DNA of 64,000 bases from Sistotremastrum niveocremeum HHB9708 (Eukaryota; Basidiomycota; Agaricomycetes; Sistotremastrales; Sistotremastraceae). A program made the position numbers and the translations under genes. Each line of letters starts with the position of its first letter. The first letter of the stretch is position 1. A model generated the notes under the pieces. That model searched no databases, was not told the origin of the DNA, and saw only the letters and a list, made by a program, of their open reading frames with translations. The stretch covers positions 255,758 to 319,757 of the forward strand of contig KV419397.1 in assembly GCA_001630475.1 (NCBI GenBank). The letters run 5' to 3'. Below are positions 21,332 to 33,051 of the stretch, in pieces.

Positions 21332-23444
21332 CTACACTTTTGGTCTGATCAAATTTGCAATTTCTTCTGGGACGACCGGATGACTCTTCCAAGCCTCTTC
21401 CCACTCCTTACCGACCACGGCTTGAACTTCAATAGTGGGCAAAGCGAAAACAGCAGTGACGATCCACTTTTCGTGTATAGCATCAGCACTTCCTTTGATC
21501 TCGTCCATCAACGTCGGAATGACCGCTCGCGGGAAAACAAGACTGGAATTAGGATCTGACCGCACCACCACTCCTTTCCTCTGATTCTGCCCCGGCGAAA
21601 GGTCGACAATTCCAACAGCTCCAGCCTTGGATATCGCCAACGCCTTTCCGGGTTCTTGAATATTGCCTTCCGGGATGGAAGCATTGAACTGATCCAAGGC
21701 TCTACCATCTCGACCTTGACCATACAACGCGAAGGCTCCTTCTGCGGTGGTAATCTCCCTGGGAGTGCTGATGCGATGAATTCGGAGATGCCATAATGGC
21801 GTTTCAGGATGAGGAGGAACGAGCCACGTTTCAATTTCGGTGTCTTTCCATGGATGCCATTTACTCCTTAGCCATGGAATATTCTTTCCGTCAGTGGAGG
21901 TCTCGATTCTCGCTTCTTCGACGACGCGTCGCACTCTGTAGCCTTCGCCGGCGTCGACGGTTTCGATGACAGCGAGTGCACTATCCGCAGCGGCTTCTTC
22001 GAGAGAGCCGGAGCCCGTAGGCACGCTGAAGCCGAAAGAGGAGCTGTAGGCGAATTTTCCGTATTTGGCGGCACTGTGTTTGAGAGCGTAGGAGCACATT
22101 TGTCCTGAGTTGAGTAAGAAGGAGTGAGAGGGCGTCGAAGAGATGATGTGGAGGGGAAGAGGGAGAGGCTTATATAGCGTCAATGCTGCGGTTGGATAAG
22201 GCTCTTCTGGCGATGCCCAGAATGGGTGTGTAGGAGGGAGGGAAAGGGTCACGAATGACTTGCAACACCAATAGGGCGACCCCGGAGAATTGTACTTTTC
22301 CCAGTGTTAGAGATAGAGAGCGAGAGGCAGTATGAAGACGTACATAGTCGGTCATGTTGAGATTAGGATAGTTATATCCGATGGTAGCAAGACCGTCAGG
22401 AGAATAAGCCGATGCCTGCTTAGCCCAGTATCGGACATTCCTGAGCTGAAGCCCCTTGACGATTCCCCAAGTGAGGGGCGCGGGCAAATCAACATCCGCG
22501 AAGGCCAAAGCGCCCCAGAATGAAGATTGTGCGAAACGGTAGGTATTGCTCCTGCCGAAAGGGATAGCGCGGCCTTCGACGTCGAAGTAATGCACGAAAT
22601 CCTGCGCGAAACGAGTGGCACGATCACGATAGCGCTTGGATCTTTCGGGATCTTCAGTAGCCGCAAGTTTGGAATATACGAGCTGAGCAAATTGGATGGC
22701 GAATGAGGATGAGTAGTAATCCAATTGGACGACTCCTTCCGGGCCATCGCGCGACCACCCATCTTTGATATAGAAAGTATCCAGATGATCAAGGTCGGCG
22801 TCGAGTCGAGCCTTAGAATAGAGCTTCGATCCGACTTTGGACAGACCGAGGTTGGCAAAAACCTGGATCGTCAGATATGAGCGAGCAGACCAAATGGCGA
22901 GCAACATGTACGCACTCTGAACCAAAGCCAATTCGTATTCGGCATTTCCTTGTCATTCATTCCTGCCAGCCACTTTTCGACATTCGCCTTGGCTTCTTCG
23001 CTCAGTGGGTCCCAGATCGATTTTCCGGCTACAGCGAATGAAAAACCAATTGCAGAGCATTCGACCATACGCTGATCCCTGTCACGCATATTTCCCCAGA
23101 ACTCTTCATGATCAGGGTTGGTTCCATTTGCGAATCCTCTGACCCATCGTTCGACGCCCGGATATGAGCCTCCTCCAGCAAGGAGAGACGACAGGCCCCA
23201 TAGGGGTCTTGAAAAGCCCTCTAACTACATAAATCAAAGACGGATCAGTATATTTGTTCCAATGCATGCCATATGAATATACCTGAGCAGCATGATCGTC
23301 ATAGTGCGTGGCAGTATAACCAAGGTGGATGAGAGCACCGCCAGGAGAAGTATGCCTCTCCAAAGGGTTCAAAAGATCGGTTAAAAATTGTGCAAGGTCC
23401 TCGCGAGTCTTGACGGGGTTGGACACGAAGTTGGGGACGGCCAT
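21332..23444 (-). CDS. DUF2264-family protein
   Basis: Four exons, 23283-23444, 22916-23224, 22344-22862 and 21332-22294, with introns of 49-58 bp, all in phase. The protein is about 650 residues. The N-terminal part is an alpha/alpha-toroid-like domain with family marks: [54 protein letters not shown] and the [15 protein letters not shown] motif. The C-terminal half is beta-rich. DUF2264 proteins occur in bacteria and fungi, look like glycan hydrolases or lyases by fold, and have no confirmed substrate. No signal peptide, so probably cytosolic. Confidence 0.85.
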
Positions 23445-24672
23445 GGTGCTCTAACAGGGTGGGCCATCGCTGGAGGATCGTTAAGTAGATTTCGAGGTGG
23501 CAAGAAGCACGGTCCGGTGACGTTGAACGGTCCGGATGGACGGGACCCCGGTTTGAGAGCGTGACGGCACGGCGTGACATTCGTGTTCTCAACGTCGACC
23601 CGCCCATCCGCCCCGCCATTGCCTCTGCTTCTCGCTGACTTGATTGTGAACCTTGTATAGACAACCGGGTATCTCGCTAGCTCTCTATGTGGCCGAATCT
23701 CTCGGCCGTTTCTTATGTTGTTCAATATGACTTGAGTCAAGAGTCAAGACATACCGTCTTCGCCAGCACCAGGGGAAGACCCAACGACCAGGAGAAATTA
23801 TCAATCACCGCGATTGTGCACACCTATGATGGTACATCACGTTCGAAAATACCTCTGCCCCTCCCGATTGACCTGGATCTCATATAGTCGCCAATTTGCT
23901 GCAAGCGCATCAAGGAAGAGTTCGGTATACTGGAGGCTGCATTGAGTCCATTCTATACTTGGGCGGTTTCCCTTCAACCACAACGCATGACTTTCCACCA
24001 GCGTCTCGCCACTCCTGCGCTCTGAGATTCGGAGATTGTGGATTCCCTCTGCTACGATAACGGCAAATCCTGCGAAAAATACTTGCTAACCAACTCAATA
24101 AAAACCGGCGCAAATATTCTAAGCACTACGAGCCTTGCTCATCCATATATTTCACTTGCAAGTCTCAACTGTCGACCAGTCCTCAATGCTTTATTGCTCG
24201 ATCTTCGCTGTCATCCTATTATCGCGACGTCAGAACCCCTCCCTCAGCCACTGCTATGCTCCGTCAAGCCTTGAACAAAGCATTACTTGGCGGGGATCAT
24301 TACTTCCGGTTTCACTAGGCGGCTGCATCCCTCATGCCATAGCAAGTCGGCCAGTTCGAGATCCTCCGAGTGGGCGCAAATTCAGCGATTACGTCCAAAG
24401 TCCACATTCTCGCATTCCAGGCGAACGTTTCCATCCTCACACGAGCGAATGCGTCAAGCACTCGATCAAATTCGTCAGAGAACTGATCTAGGCTGCAGCC
24501 GTCTTGCCGTAGCCGCTTCTGCCCCGCAATTGTACTACCCCGCAAAAATGCGGGGTCAAGTGATCACCCCTGAGACCGGTGCTCCCACCCATCAAGTCAC
24601 ATCTGTAGCCTTCCTTGCCCCTAAACTCTCATCACCTCCAGTCTCTCAGTCCATAGCATTAATATCTCCAGA
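23445..24672. promoter_or_regulatory. Divergent intergenic region between DUF2264 and CxxC genes
   Basis: About 1.2 kb with no convincing exon. A long open frame at 24287-24730 overlaps the start of the downstream gene in another frame and looks like 5' leader. A perfect hairpin lies at 24537-24556. Confidence 0.45.
24537..24556. repeat. Perfect 8-bp inverted repeat with AAAA loop
   Basis: ACCCCGCA and TGCGGGGT flank a 4-nt AAAA loop, 117 bp before the start codon at 24673. It could be a protein-binding palindrome or a hairpin in the 5' leader. A third partial copy (gccccgcaat) lies about 16 bp upstream. Confidence 0.6.
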
Positions 24673-25151
24673 ATGTCTACTCCTGCAATCGTCGAGATTA
24701 ACGATGCTCAGTTCTGCCAAGCTCACATGAAAGAAGTTGTGAGTCTCTTGAACGAAGAGCCATTGGGCTCAAGGGATTACTGAGTTTGCGTACTCATCGA
24801 TGTTATAGTGCGATGCTTGCCCAATAGACTTGAGAGAGGAGAACGACTCGTTCTTTGGGGTGAGCGGTCCCGACGACCCCTCCTACAATCCTCTCGCCAA
24901 TGGAGCGCTCGTACTGAACCACACATAGTTTGACTTCATAGACCGTGAAGGCATCGAACCCCCTACGTCCACCACCAACAAGGATGGCGTCTGGCAATGC
25001 AAGAAGCACGGAAGTGCCGGTACGTCGTCGTCATCTCCTCACCCAATATGTGATACCGATCGTCGTTGGTCTAGAATGCAATCAATGCTATGGATGGAAG
25101 AAGCAGATCACGAGGTTGAGAGCTGCAGCCAAGAAGGCTGGAAAGAAGTAA
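24673..25151 (+). CDS. Small paired-cysteine protein, unknown function
   Basis: Four exons, 24673-24738, 24809-24859, 24929-25019 and 25075-25151, with introns of 70, 69 and 55 bp. About 95 residues. Cysteine/histidine positions (FCQAHMKEV-CDAC, then WQCKKHGSAECNQC) suggest a treble-clef-like zinc site resembling part of a MYND finger, followed by a basic tail (QITRLRAAAKKAGKK). The 69-bp middle intron is a multiple of three and contains an in-frame TAG, so retention would truncate the protein. I recall similar uncharacterised small proteins in Agaricomycotina; function is unknown. Confidence 0.65.
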
Positions 25152-25483
25152 TAATGTATCAGTGATAATGAAGCACATAACGTGTGTTCGATAAGTGTAA
25201 AGAGGAGCTGTACCATCTTGAAATTTGTATACTTCGAAAACAAGTGTGTGTAAGACCGAGAGCAATGCGAGTAAATAACCAAAAGCAGACGGATGCACGT
25301 ATGGATAAGTGATGCCCGAGAAATGGTTATATCTGGCCGATCCTTTAAGTCGGGCAGAGAATTAGGGGATATGTAATAGAGGAAAGAGCCAAATAGGTAG
25401 GCGAGATAAGTTCTACAAACAGAAAGTCAGATCGTTGGTGAGTAGGATGTAATGAAGACGAACAATAATGCCCACTTTGAAGT

Positions 25484-26727
25484 TCAACTAGTCATCAACG
25501 TTGCAAGACCAGGTCGTGTGACCGCTGACCTGGTCGGACGACGTACTGCATCTCCATGAATCTCTAGCACTGGGGGTACACCTTCCGCCTCTACGATATG
25601 AGTTCGAGTGGCAGCATATGCGACGTCGTCTATTTGAGTATCGTCTTCGTTTTGAGCTGGATCGGTAGTTTCGGGGATTGGTGCAGATGTCGGTCTGGGA
25701 GCAGCGACTTTGCCAGGAGGAAGTTCATTCATGGACAATCGCAATCTTTCGACGTGTTCATGGAAAGGCTCAGGTAAGCCTAGCCCATGGCGAGTGAGAT
25801 GTGGAAGAACGTGGGTGTGGAATATTCGATGGGCTGTCGACCCGCCCTAATCCACGAATCAGTCAAGTTTTCGAAGAAAGACGGGAGGGTTAAGGGGACT
25901 CACAAATTGATGATATATACCACCCATAACCGCCTCTACGGTCGCACCTCTAATCTTGTATAATCCGCTACTTCGTAACGTGATGCCCTCACCAATCTCA
26001 ACCGCTCGCCCTCTATTTCTATTCCCCGGCCCAGCTCTGTCCGTAGAGAGTCGCTTGTCGGATAATGCAGGCGTCCACCGCATGACATATTGGAGATTCC
26101 AAGCTGAACCCACATGCTCTCCCAGTACATAGGTATCCAACAACTTTTCTGTCAGCTGGTGAAAATCGGTTTCTTCGAGAGTCGCCGGGTCCGAATGCGA
26201 AGTCAAGAAGATCATCATGTAGGCTTTCAGTACACGTCGACCCAAGAACGAGAATCGAGCATTGTGTCCTTCCATGCCTTTATTCCAGCTAGCGTGCGTG
26301 ATCATCCGTTGGGTGACATCTGGATGAAACACTAATGGAGGAAAGAGATCGTAGAGCCATTCTATCGTTTGTTGGGTAGAATATTCTGGAACGGAAGGTG
26401 GAGGGGCTGGAGCTGGACCATCGGTGTACTCGAGTCGAGGTTTAGGGAGATAGTCATATGAGATCGACCGCGTTGAACACCGCGAGGGTCGTGATTCTGT
26501 ACGTCTGCACATTGTGCTCATCAAATTGGCTTGATGTCCTATTCGGGGTGATTGGACATCTACTTGTACGTGCTCAATTGAATCGCATCGCGCTGCAGAA
26601 AAAAAAATTGCACACCTGCTGAGAGGCTACTCCGGCTTAACCGAGGTTTTCTGACGGCATGAAAGTCAAGCTTATGTTCTAAACTTCGCGCTGCAGGACG
26701 TGCTCGTGCAAAAACTGGGGATGCCAT
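25484..26727 (-). CDS. Mitochondrial ribosomal protein with degenerate RNase III fold (mL57/mL44 type)
   Basis: Exons 26616-26727, 25904-26538 and 25484-25846 (introns 77 and 57 bp) give about 370 residues. The N-terminus is Arg/Ser-rich without acids (MASPVFARARPAARS...), a good mitochondrial targeting sequence; an alternative start is the ATG at 26521. The central domain is RNase III-like (PDVTQRMITHASWNKGMEGH, then NARFSFLGRRVLKAYMMIFL), but the catalytic signature NERLEFLGD is altered to NARFSFLGR, so it should be inactive, as in mitoribosomal mL44/mL57. The C-terminus is Pro/Thr-rich and disordered. Choice between mL57 and mL44 is unsure. Confidence 0.65.
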
Positions 26728-27035
26728 GCTTGATGAATATTTCGTACGCTCTGGAGGGTGCGCCGGAAGCCGAGGGCAAGTTTTGGGCGGAGTTTGAACG
26801 GTCTGACTGACAACTGCGTCGGCTTGCCTCTGGCTCGAAAATATATTTGGTGCAGTGCACTCTTTTATTTGTCGACTGACGCGAAATTCAAAGAGATAGA
26901 TTACATGATATAGCGCCTTTTATATTTTTACCCAACCATCCAGATAATTTAACGCCTCAAAGAGCGGCTCGTCAATTTTCACTCAGCCTGAGTCTGGCGA
27001 AGTTAGGCCTATAGGGTCACAGTAACGCAACTTCT

Positions 27036-27713
27036 TCAATATTCTTCCAGTATGAAAAGCAGTCCTGACTAGATAATCTGAATGTCAACCATTGCCTAGG
27101 TGACGATTGTCTGATAATGGGCTCACCTCCGGGGGAAACTGAAAAGTAACGGCGTCATCTTCAGCTAGCACAACATCGTCGGCGGCGAGTGCAGCCGGCA
27201 GCTGCGGAACCTGTAAGAGCCTTTGATAGGACTCCGCCATCTCTCGCTCGAGACGAAGTTTTCTATCCTGGCGAGACTCGACTACAGCCGGTATTGGAAA
27301 GTACACTCCATGGTAGGTAACGTTTGTGGGAGGCGAAATACCCTCCAACCCGAGAGACCCGATTGCGCTCTTTGACGGCCAAAATGCGCCATTGCCCTTG
27401 CTGCTTGGTTCCGGCGCAGGAATATTCAGCTGAAGAGTGGAATCGGCAGACTGAAAAAGGAAGCAAAGCAAATGGCAAAGCCCGTGTGGGCACCAAATCG
27501 GTCATCGGAATACAGTCTTTACGAAGCAAGGAACGCACCATTATGTCGCAATCAGGCTCAGTACTAATGCGGCTTATGGCACTCGCTCCAAAATAGGATG
27601 AGACTCCCGTTTTGTCCTCAACCCCTTCCGATCCAGTAAATCAATCAAGATGTCCAAGATAGATGAGAGCACTCACCGTGAGTCGTGACCTTGATGAAGG
27701 CCACTACCCCCAT
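27036..27713 (-). CDS. Hypothetical protein, five exons
   Basis: Exons 27677-27713, 27494-27624, 27127-27450 and 27036-27068 join in phase through introns of 52, 43 and 58 bp; the total is about 171 residues. The start reads MGVVAFIKVTTHG. The middle has GISPPTNVTYHGVYFPIPAV followed by a charged helix (ESRQDRKLRLEREMAESYQR) and an acidic Ala/Asp stretch. The N-terminus is weakly defined and may begin earlier. The layout (short motif plus basic/acidic helix) resembles small mitochondrial or ribosome-associated proteins, but I recognise no family. Confidence 0.5.
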
Positions 27714-29426
27714 GCTCAAGCGCACTCTGAATCATGTTTGGCCCATCGCTCTCTCTCGCGTCGTAGGCGGAATGGCCTCTCCACTCTGGTTCAGAGACAC
27801 CGCATTGGGGCAGTCTACTGTCTTTTGTTGGTGTTTTTGACGCCCATTCAGTGCTGTCAAAATTTTGTGGCTGTCACGTTGGATGTGAGATGTCTGCATT
27901 CTATGATTCTGGTGCGTCACGCACTGTTTTGAAGAAGGTCCCCCTTCGTTCAGGTGCCAGCAGTCCAGGGCAAAGTCCTTCCCTTGTTTTCTCATTGGGT
28001 GCAACAGCCGACTACCACATCAGTACTGATTCTGGGGGATGTGTGTCGGAGCAACTCGATGGACCTTGCTTATCGATATCCACCTCCAGGCTACAGGTTT
28101 GATTGATGCAGAGCTTGACAGAGCCGTGCAACTCGGGTGACTCGGCGAGGGAAACTCGGAAACTCAAAGCGCTCTGAAATGGCAGTCGGCCTTCTCGGGG
28201 ATCGACTTCGGCCCGGGAATTGGTTTTTCAGATCCCCTTGTCCTCCTCACGACTTGGAAAGCCAACGTGTTCAACGTTCAAGCTTGGACAGTTCGGTCCT
28301 CGAGCCTGTCCCCCTTCAAATAAACGCGGAGTCTGAGAGCAGGTCGGGCTCTGAATCGTACTCCATGTTGCCATATAATTCTGACGGGTCTGAAAGACGA
28401 AACTTTAGAATTTCCTTCAAGCGATGATGTTGGCCACCTCACGGACACGGGGGGGTGAAGCTCGGGTTCGAAAGGACTTGATACCGTGGTACAGTCGTCG
28501 GAGGTTCTCAAGGCATAGGGTGAGGAGACGTAGTGCACCTTCAAGGGACATGGAGACCACCTCACGGACACGGGGGGGGGGGTGACGCTTGGGTTCGAAA
28601 GGACCTGATATCGTGGTCGAAGTGTCGGTGCAGTATTATTCTCATTCTGTATCTTTCCCATCTATCTTTCCACGCTATACCAGTGGACTGATTCTCCTTT
28701 CTACTGAGAATTTGGAGTCTTTCTTCTAGTGACTAGGATGATAGAGAACATCAAGTGCGAGCACGAGCTCGCCGTTACCGCGTTCCTAAGGTGATTTCTC
28801 ATTCCTTACACTTATCTCCAAGACTGATGGTGTCGTCGTATAATCCTCTTAGACTGCTGGAAATCCGTGTTATACGCTATCACTTATTCGTGACTCCATG
28901 AACTAGTCACCTGGTCGTCTCCAGCTCTTTGGTGATTGTGCCAAAGCTGACTGGTTGCTGACCGACGTCGTCGAGTCCTTCATTTGCTTGCCAATGACGG
29001 GGCGTCGAGAATTGCGAGGCTGGGGAGCTGAACCTGTGTCTGCACCAGCTTGTCTAAGTAGATATATTGACCCTTTGTACGACTGAGCGGTTAAAGTATT
29101 ATATTGGAGCTGAGTATCGGAAATGGCCCTTCGATGGAAGGGAATTCTGGTCGGCGTCGCTCCGGGAACGTGCACTTCTATTTTTAGCACAAGCCAGCGA
29201 TGCGTGGCTCAGACCCGAACAATGACAGCAGTAGTCGTGACTGAGTATTAGAATTATCCACTCTTACAAAGGATGGAATATCGTCCGTGATGTGATACTG
29301 AGAGCTACCCGATAAAAAGGAATGTAAAAATGTGATGCAATGTCATAAGAAAGTCCGCGCTCAATATCTAGTGCATGGAGGAGGCATGATAGGAGCGTCC
29401 AAGAAGCGCAACGCAGTACCATGTGA
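27714..29426. other. Intergenic region with tandem repeat, no named gene
   Basis: About 1.7 kb without a gene I can support. Both strands have open frames (27851-28102, 28278-28661, 28903-29190), but they lack splice or family support. The middle is occupied by a tandem repeat (28416-28617). Confidence 0.45.
28416..28617. repeat. 124-bp-period direct repeat with G runs
   Basis: The segment starting at cttcaag (28416) with ccacctcacggacacggggg is repeated from 28540, period about 124 bp. The two copies share roughly 60-75 bp, including gggttcgaaaggac and the run tgatacc/tgatatc-gtggt. The second copy has a run of ten G, the first a run of seven. About 1.6 copies are present. Origin unknown. 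Confidence 0.75.
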
Positions 29427-30154
29427 TCATCGCTCTTCGTGAGTTACGCCAGAGAATGCGAAGCGTAGTAGTCGCCATCCGGACAGGATCAGGATGAGAC
29501 TTGTGGTGATCAGCGCGATCGGCACAGTACCGGCAACTTTATTGGGACTTGCAGATGAGCAGTCAGGGCAATTCCAACCACCTGAGAGCATCGTTAGTCT
29601 CCAATGGATCGCAGTGAACGTGCCCCAGACTTACTTGCAAGAGGTGTGTAAGCTTGGGGGGTGTAGAGAGCGAATCGCAAATTTTCATTAGGGACGAACA
29701 ACCCAGGCGATATTCCTGCCGTGGGTCCCCGATCATCCCATATGCTCAATGTATAACTTGCCTGAGCAAGTGGCGTCTGAGAATTGGCTTGCTGGTAACT
29801 ATAAAGGTCCCAGACAACGGACAACGCGTTGCCAGGAATGACGCCATCTGTTGGCCCGACTGGATATGTGTTTCCGTTCAAAGGGCAAAATGCGGAGACG
29901 GTGAGATGTGTGGGAGTTGAGAGGAGAGCGGTGAAGTTCCAGCCAAAGGTGACGAGTTGTCCTGGGGCGATTTTGTAGAATGATGGTGAGGCAGTTTGGG
30001 GAGGTTGGGTGAATGTCAATCCGCCCTGAAGAGAGGATCAGCAACCAATTAGGTCCCTACAAGGACATGGACGTACAGCAGGCGCTGTTTGAGGAATGCT
30101 GAGTGTTGAGGACGAAGACGAACTCGACTGTTGTTGCTGTTGCTGGTTGGCCAT
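29427..30154 (-). CDS. DUF7137-domain membrane-anchored protein
   Basis: Exons 30077-30154, 29635-30025 and 29427-29581 with introns of 51 and 53 bp give about 207 residues. A Gln/Ser-rich start (MANQQQQQQSSSSSSS) leads to the DUF7137 domain (GGLTFTQPPQTASPSFYKIA, VTFGWNFTALLSTPTHLTVS, a beta-rich ectodomain-like fold). The C-terminus is a membrane helix (VAGTVPIALITTSLILILSG). Family members are fungal cell-surface proteins of unknown role. No signal peptide is visible in front of the Gln run; an earlier exon with one may exist. Confidence 0.75.
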
Positions 30155-30379
30155 GGCGGATGCGCGTTCGCAATCAACCTGAGATGCAAATTCTCGTCAG
30201 ATGGTGCACTCGACCACTACAAGTGATTTGCGTAAGAGATGGAGAGGAAGGAGGCGAAGGATTGACTGTGGGTGAGGGGCGTGGCTACAAGACGATCAAC
30301 GGCAGAAAACAGGTCACGGTCTTTCTGTCTCCGACGTCGCCAGAGAACACCGCCGCTACATCCTCATTGGTCAAAAATA

Positions 30380-32552
30380 ATGTCATTTACATCTCTGAAA
30401 CAAGTTAGAAATCAACGTCGACTAAAATCATACGTTGATAGTCAGCCACTGAGTGCAACTGAAATTCTCAATTCAAGCATTGAAATTGCCACCGTGACCG
30501 CGTCTTCTTCATCTACTTCGGCTCTGAAGATTGATTGGGCACAAGATGATCTACCAATATCAGTGGAGGTGCGACAGTCCTCTCATGATGGAAGAGGTAT
30601 TTGGGCCAAGCAGAAAATTAAACGAGGTACTTGCTCTTTTTTCGAGCCAAAGTTCGACTGACAATGTACTAGGCACGCCTGTAATTTCTCTCAAGCCCTA
30701 CGTCTCCGTCCTCTCGACCCCCAACCTCGCGTCCTACTGTTCCAAATGCTTCTCTCCAAATGAAGAAGGAAAGAGCCTGAAAAGATGCTCCAAATGTCGC
30801 GTTCTCCACTACTGCTCAGCCGTCCGTCCAAGCCTCTTGCTCTAGGAGAACTAGATATTGATTGTGAGTTTCCTAGGCCTGTCAGAATGCGGATTGGGAT
30901 GTTCACAAACCTGAATGCTCTTCGATCCAGCGGTGGACAGCTGAGGCTCCTAACGCTGCTGTCGCCGTACCAGGCGAGGCCATTCGATGTATTGGTCGAT
31001 TATTGTGGGACCTGCAGAAGAAAGGTAGTGATCATCTTCACGTAAGTGGAATGGTCAATCCTCGGCAACGTGTGCTCATATCTTGGGACCAGTCTAAAGC
31101 GATCCGTTCGATGGAGTCCCGTACGTAGTTCAAGGTTGCCTCCGTGCGCACCCCGTCTAACCGCATACAGATCGCACATCTCTATCAACGTCATCAGCGT
31201 CCTCTCAGACTCATATAGCGCACTCCATCGTCAAGTATCTGCGTGTTTCTTCCCCGTTGGAGTTATCAGAATACGGCATCGGCTCAGCCGCAGAACTAGT
31301 AGATTTTATCTCCCGCGTATGTTCACCCCAACAATTCTCTATGAGTATCCTCACTCATCGATGCCAGTTCACTGTGAATACATTCACCCTGACCACTCCA
31401 TCCTTGTCATCAATTGGTATCTCGATATCACCTGTGGCAGCTCTCATAAATCACTCTTGCGAGCCCAACGCCGTCATTGTGTTCCCTCGAAGTTCACAGT
31501 CAGCTCAAATGGACGAGCCTGTACTTAAAGTTGTCACGCTCCGCGATCTTGACCCGAACGAAGAGGTGAGCCGCGCCATTCCCATACTATATCATTGCGG
31601 AGTCTTGACTTTGTCTTCCAGATATTGACTTCATATATTGATACTGTATTACCCCGTGATCAACGGCAAGCGTTGCTGAAGGAGACTTACCACTTCACTT
31701 GCCAATGCTCTTTATGTACCCGAGATTACTCGGCAACTCCGGATCCCCGAGCTTCGATCTTTTGTCCAAAGAAGTGTGGTGGAATGTGTCCTATCCCTTC
31801 GGATGGTATGGCTCCTCATTTCAATAAGAGTTCATATATTGAACCTGACCCCGTTCCGTATAGACGTCAAAATTACGCGGTGTCTCAAATGCGGTCAGCA
31901 ACTGTCTGAGAAGTCGGCCGGGGTGGTCCTTGATGCCGTTCGTCTGGGTCAAGAAGCACTCGACAAAGCCTCCAGTCTCGAGACGACAGGTGATTTTGGC
32001 CCTTATTCTATTTACCATCCCAATCTCACGTCTGTATTCCTAGATCCAATGGCAGCACTCCGTCTAGTGACCAATATTCAAACTACATTTGCTCAAGCGA
32101 ACTTGACACCATCAACGCACCCCTCCCTCAGCCTCACACGACTCCGCTGTTCGCTAATGATCACACTTCTCTCTACAAATCCACAAATCTCGCTGAACGA
32201 GACGATCCGCCTTTCAGGGATCTGCGTCTCCGCATTACGAGATTTATATCCCGAAGGCCATCCAGTTCGAGCAATAGCCATCGCTGAACTGGGAAAACTT
32301 CTCACCGTTGATGAATCCTCCGAATCAACCCCTGCAGTCGCTGAGACCCCCTTGAACACCTTTCCGCCAAGCGGCGTGAAGAGATTGAGGTTAGCTCACG
32401 AGACTCTTACCAAGGCGTATGCTGAGCTTGAGATCGGATTCGGGCCTGGCGGCGGATTGATCGGACTGGAGACCTTGAAACTGGCGAGGGAGATTGACCA
32501 GGAGATCAATGTTTGGACCAGAGGTGTCAGAAACGTATTGGAGAACCGCTGA
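30380..32552 (+). CDS. SMYD-type SET and MYND domain protein lysine methyltransferase
   Basis: Seven exons: 30380-30626, 30673-30831, 30877-31041, 31093-31120, 31171-31565, 31622-31805 and 31864-32552; introns are 45-58 bp and all joins keep frame. The SET domain is split: its N-part (EVRQSSHDGRGIWAKQKIKR) is followed by a MYND finger (YCSKCF-CSKC-HYCSA-CQNADW-HKPEC), then the SET core INHSCEPNA and SYIDT, then a post-SET Cys cluster (CQCSLC). A helical C-terminal domain completes the SMYD layout. Likely methylates lysine on histones or other proteins using S-adenosylmethionine. One exon is only 28 nt. Confidence 0.9.
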
Positions 32553-33051
32553 AGATCGAGCATCCCCGAGATGAGATTAATGTCGTCATGCGCGAATAAC
32601 TTGGAAGATGAGAGTTTCAAGCGTTTTGGCATCACAAGCTGTTCGGAACCACAAGTCCTGAAGCCTGAGCTCTCAGAGTCATTAACGTGCTTGAATAGAC
32701 CTATAGTAGTCTCTACACGTGCGCTTACAATAATTTTACGGAAGGCAGCTACCGAGAATGATTTATGCATGACCATCGTCAGATCGTATAATGAGTTCAA
32801 GAAAGTCAAGAATGGCTCCTATGGCTCCTGACTTCTCCGCATTGGCGTTTTTGTTATGTGGCATAAGCCACCAAGCCGTTCTCTTCTCCGCCTCTGTGCT
32901 ATGGAAAGCGAAGAACATATTCGTCTGAAGTGACCTGGCCCACAACGACTTTTATGACAACTCCGAAGTCTGCGATCAGGTAAATGCTGGGTCAGAGTTG
33001 GGCGTCGCGGTAATCTGGTGGCTGTTGTGATAGCATCGAATATAACGACGT
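32553..33051. other. Convergent intergenic region
   Basis: Between two genes that end toward each other. Nothing recognisable; probably overlapping 3' ends. Confidence 0.5.

Noticed and set aside
24287-24730. 147-residue plus-strand frame before the CxxC gene
   Set aside because: Overlaps the true first exon in another frame, has no splice or family support and reads like a leader.
27851-28102. Frame with FYDSGAS, resembling the active site of retroelement aspartic proteases
   Set aside because: Only a few residues match, the rest of the domain is absent, and no neighbouring retroelement parts or end repeats are seen. Not called as an element.
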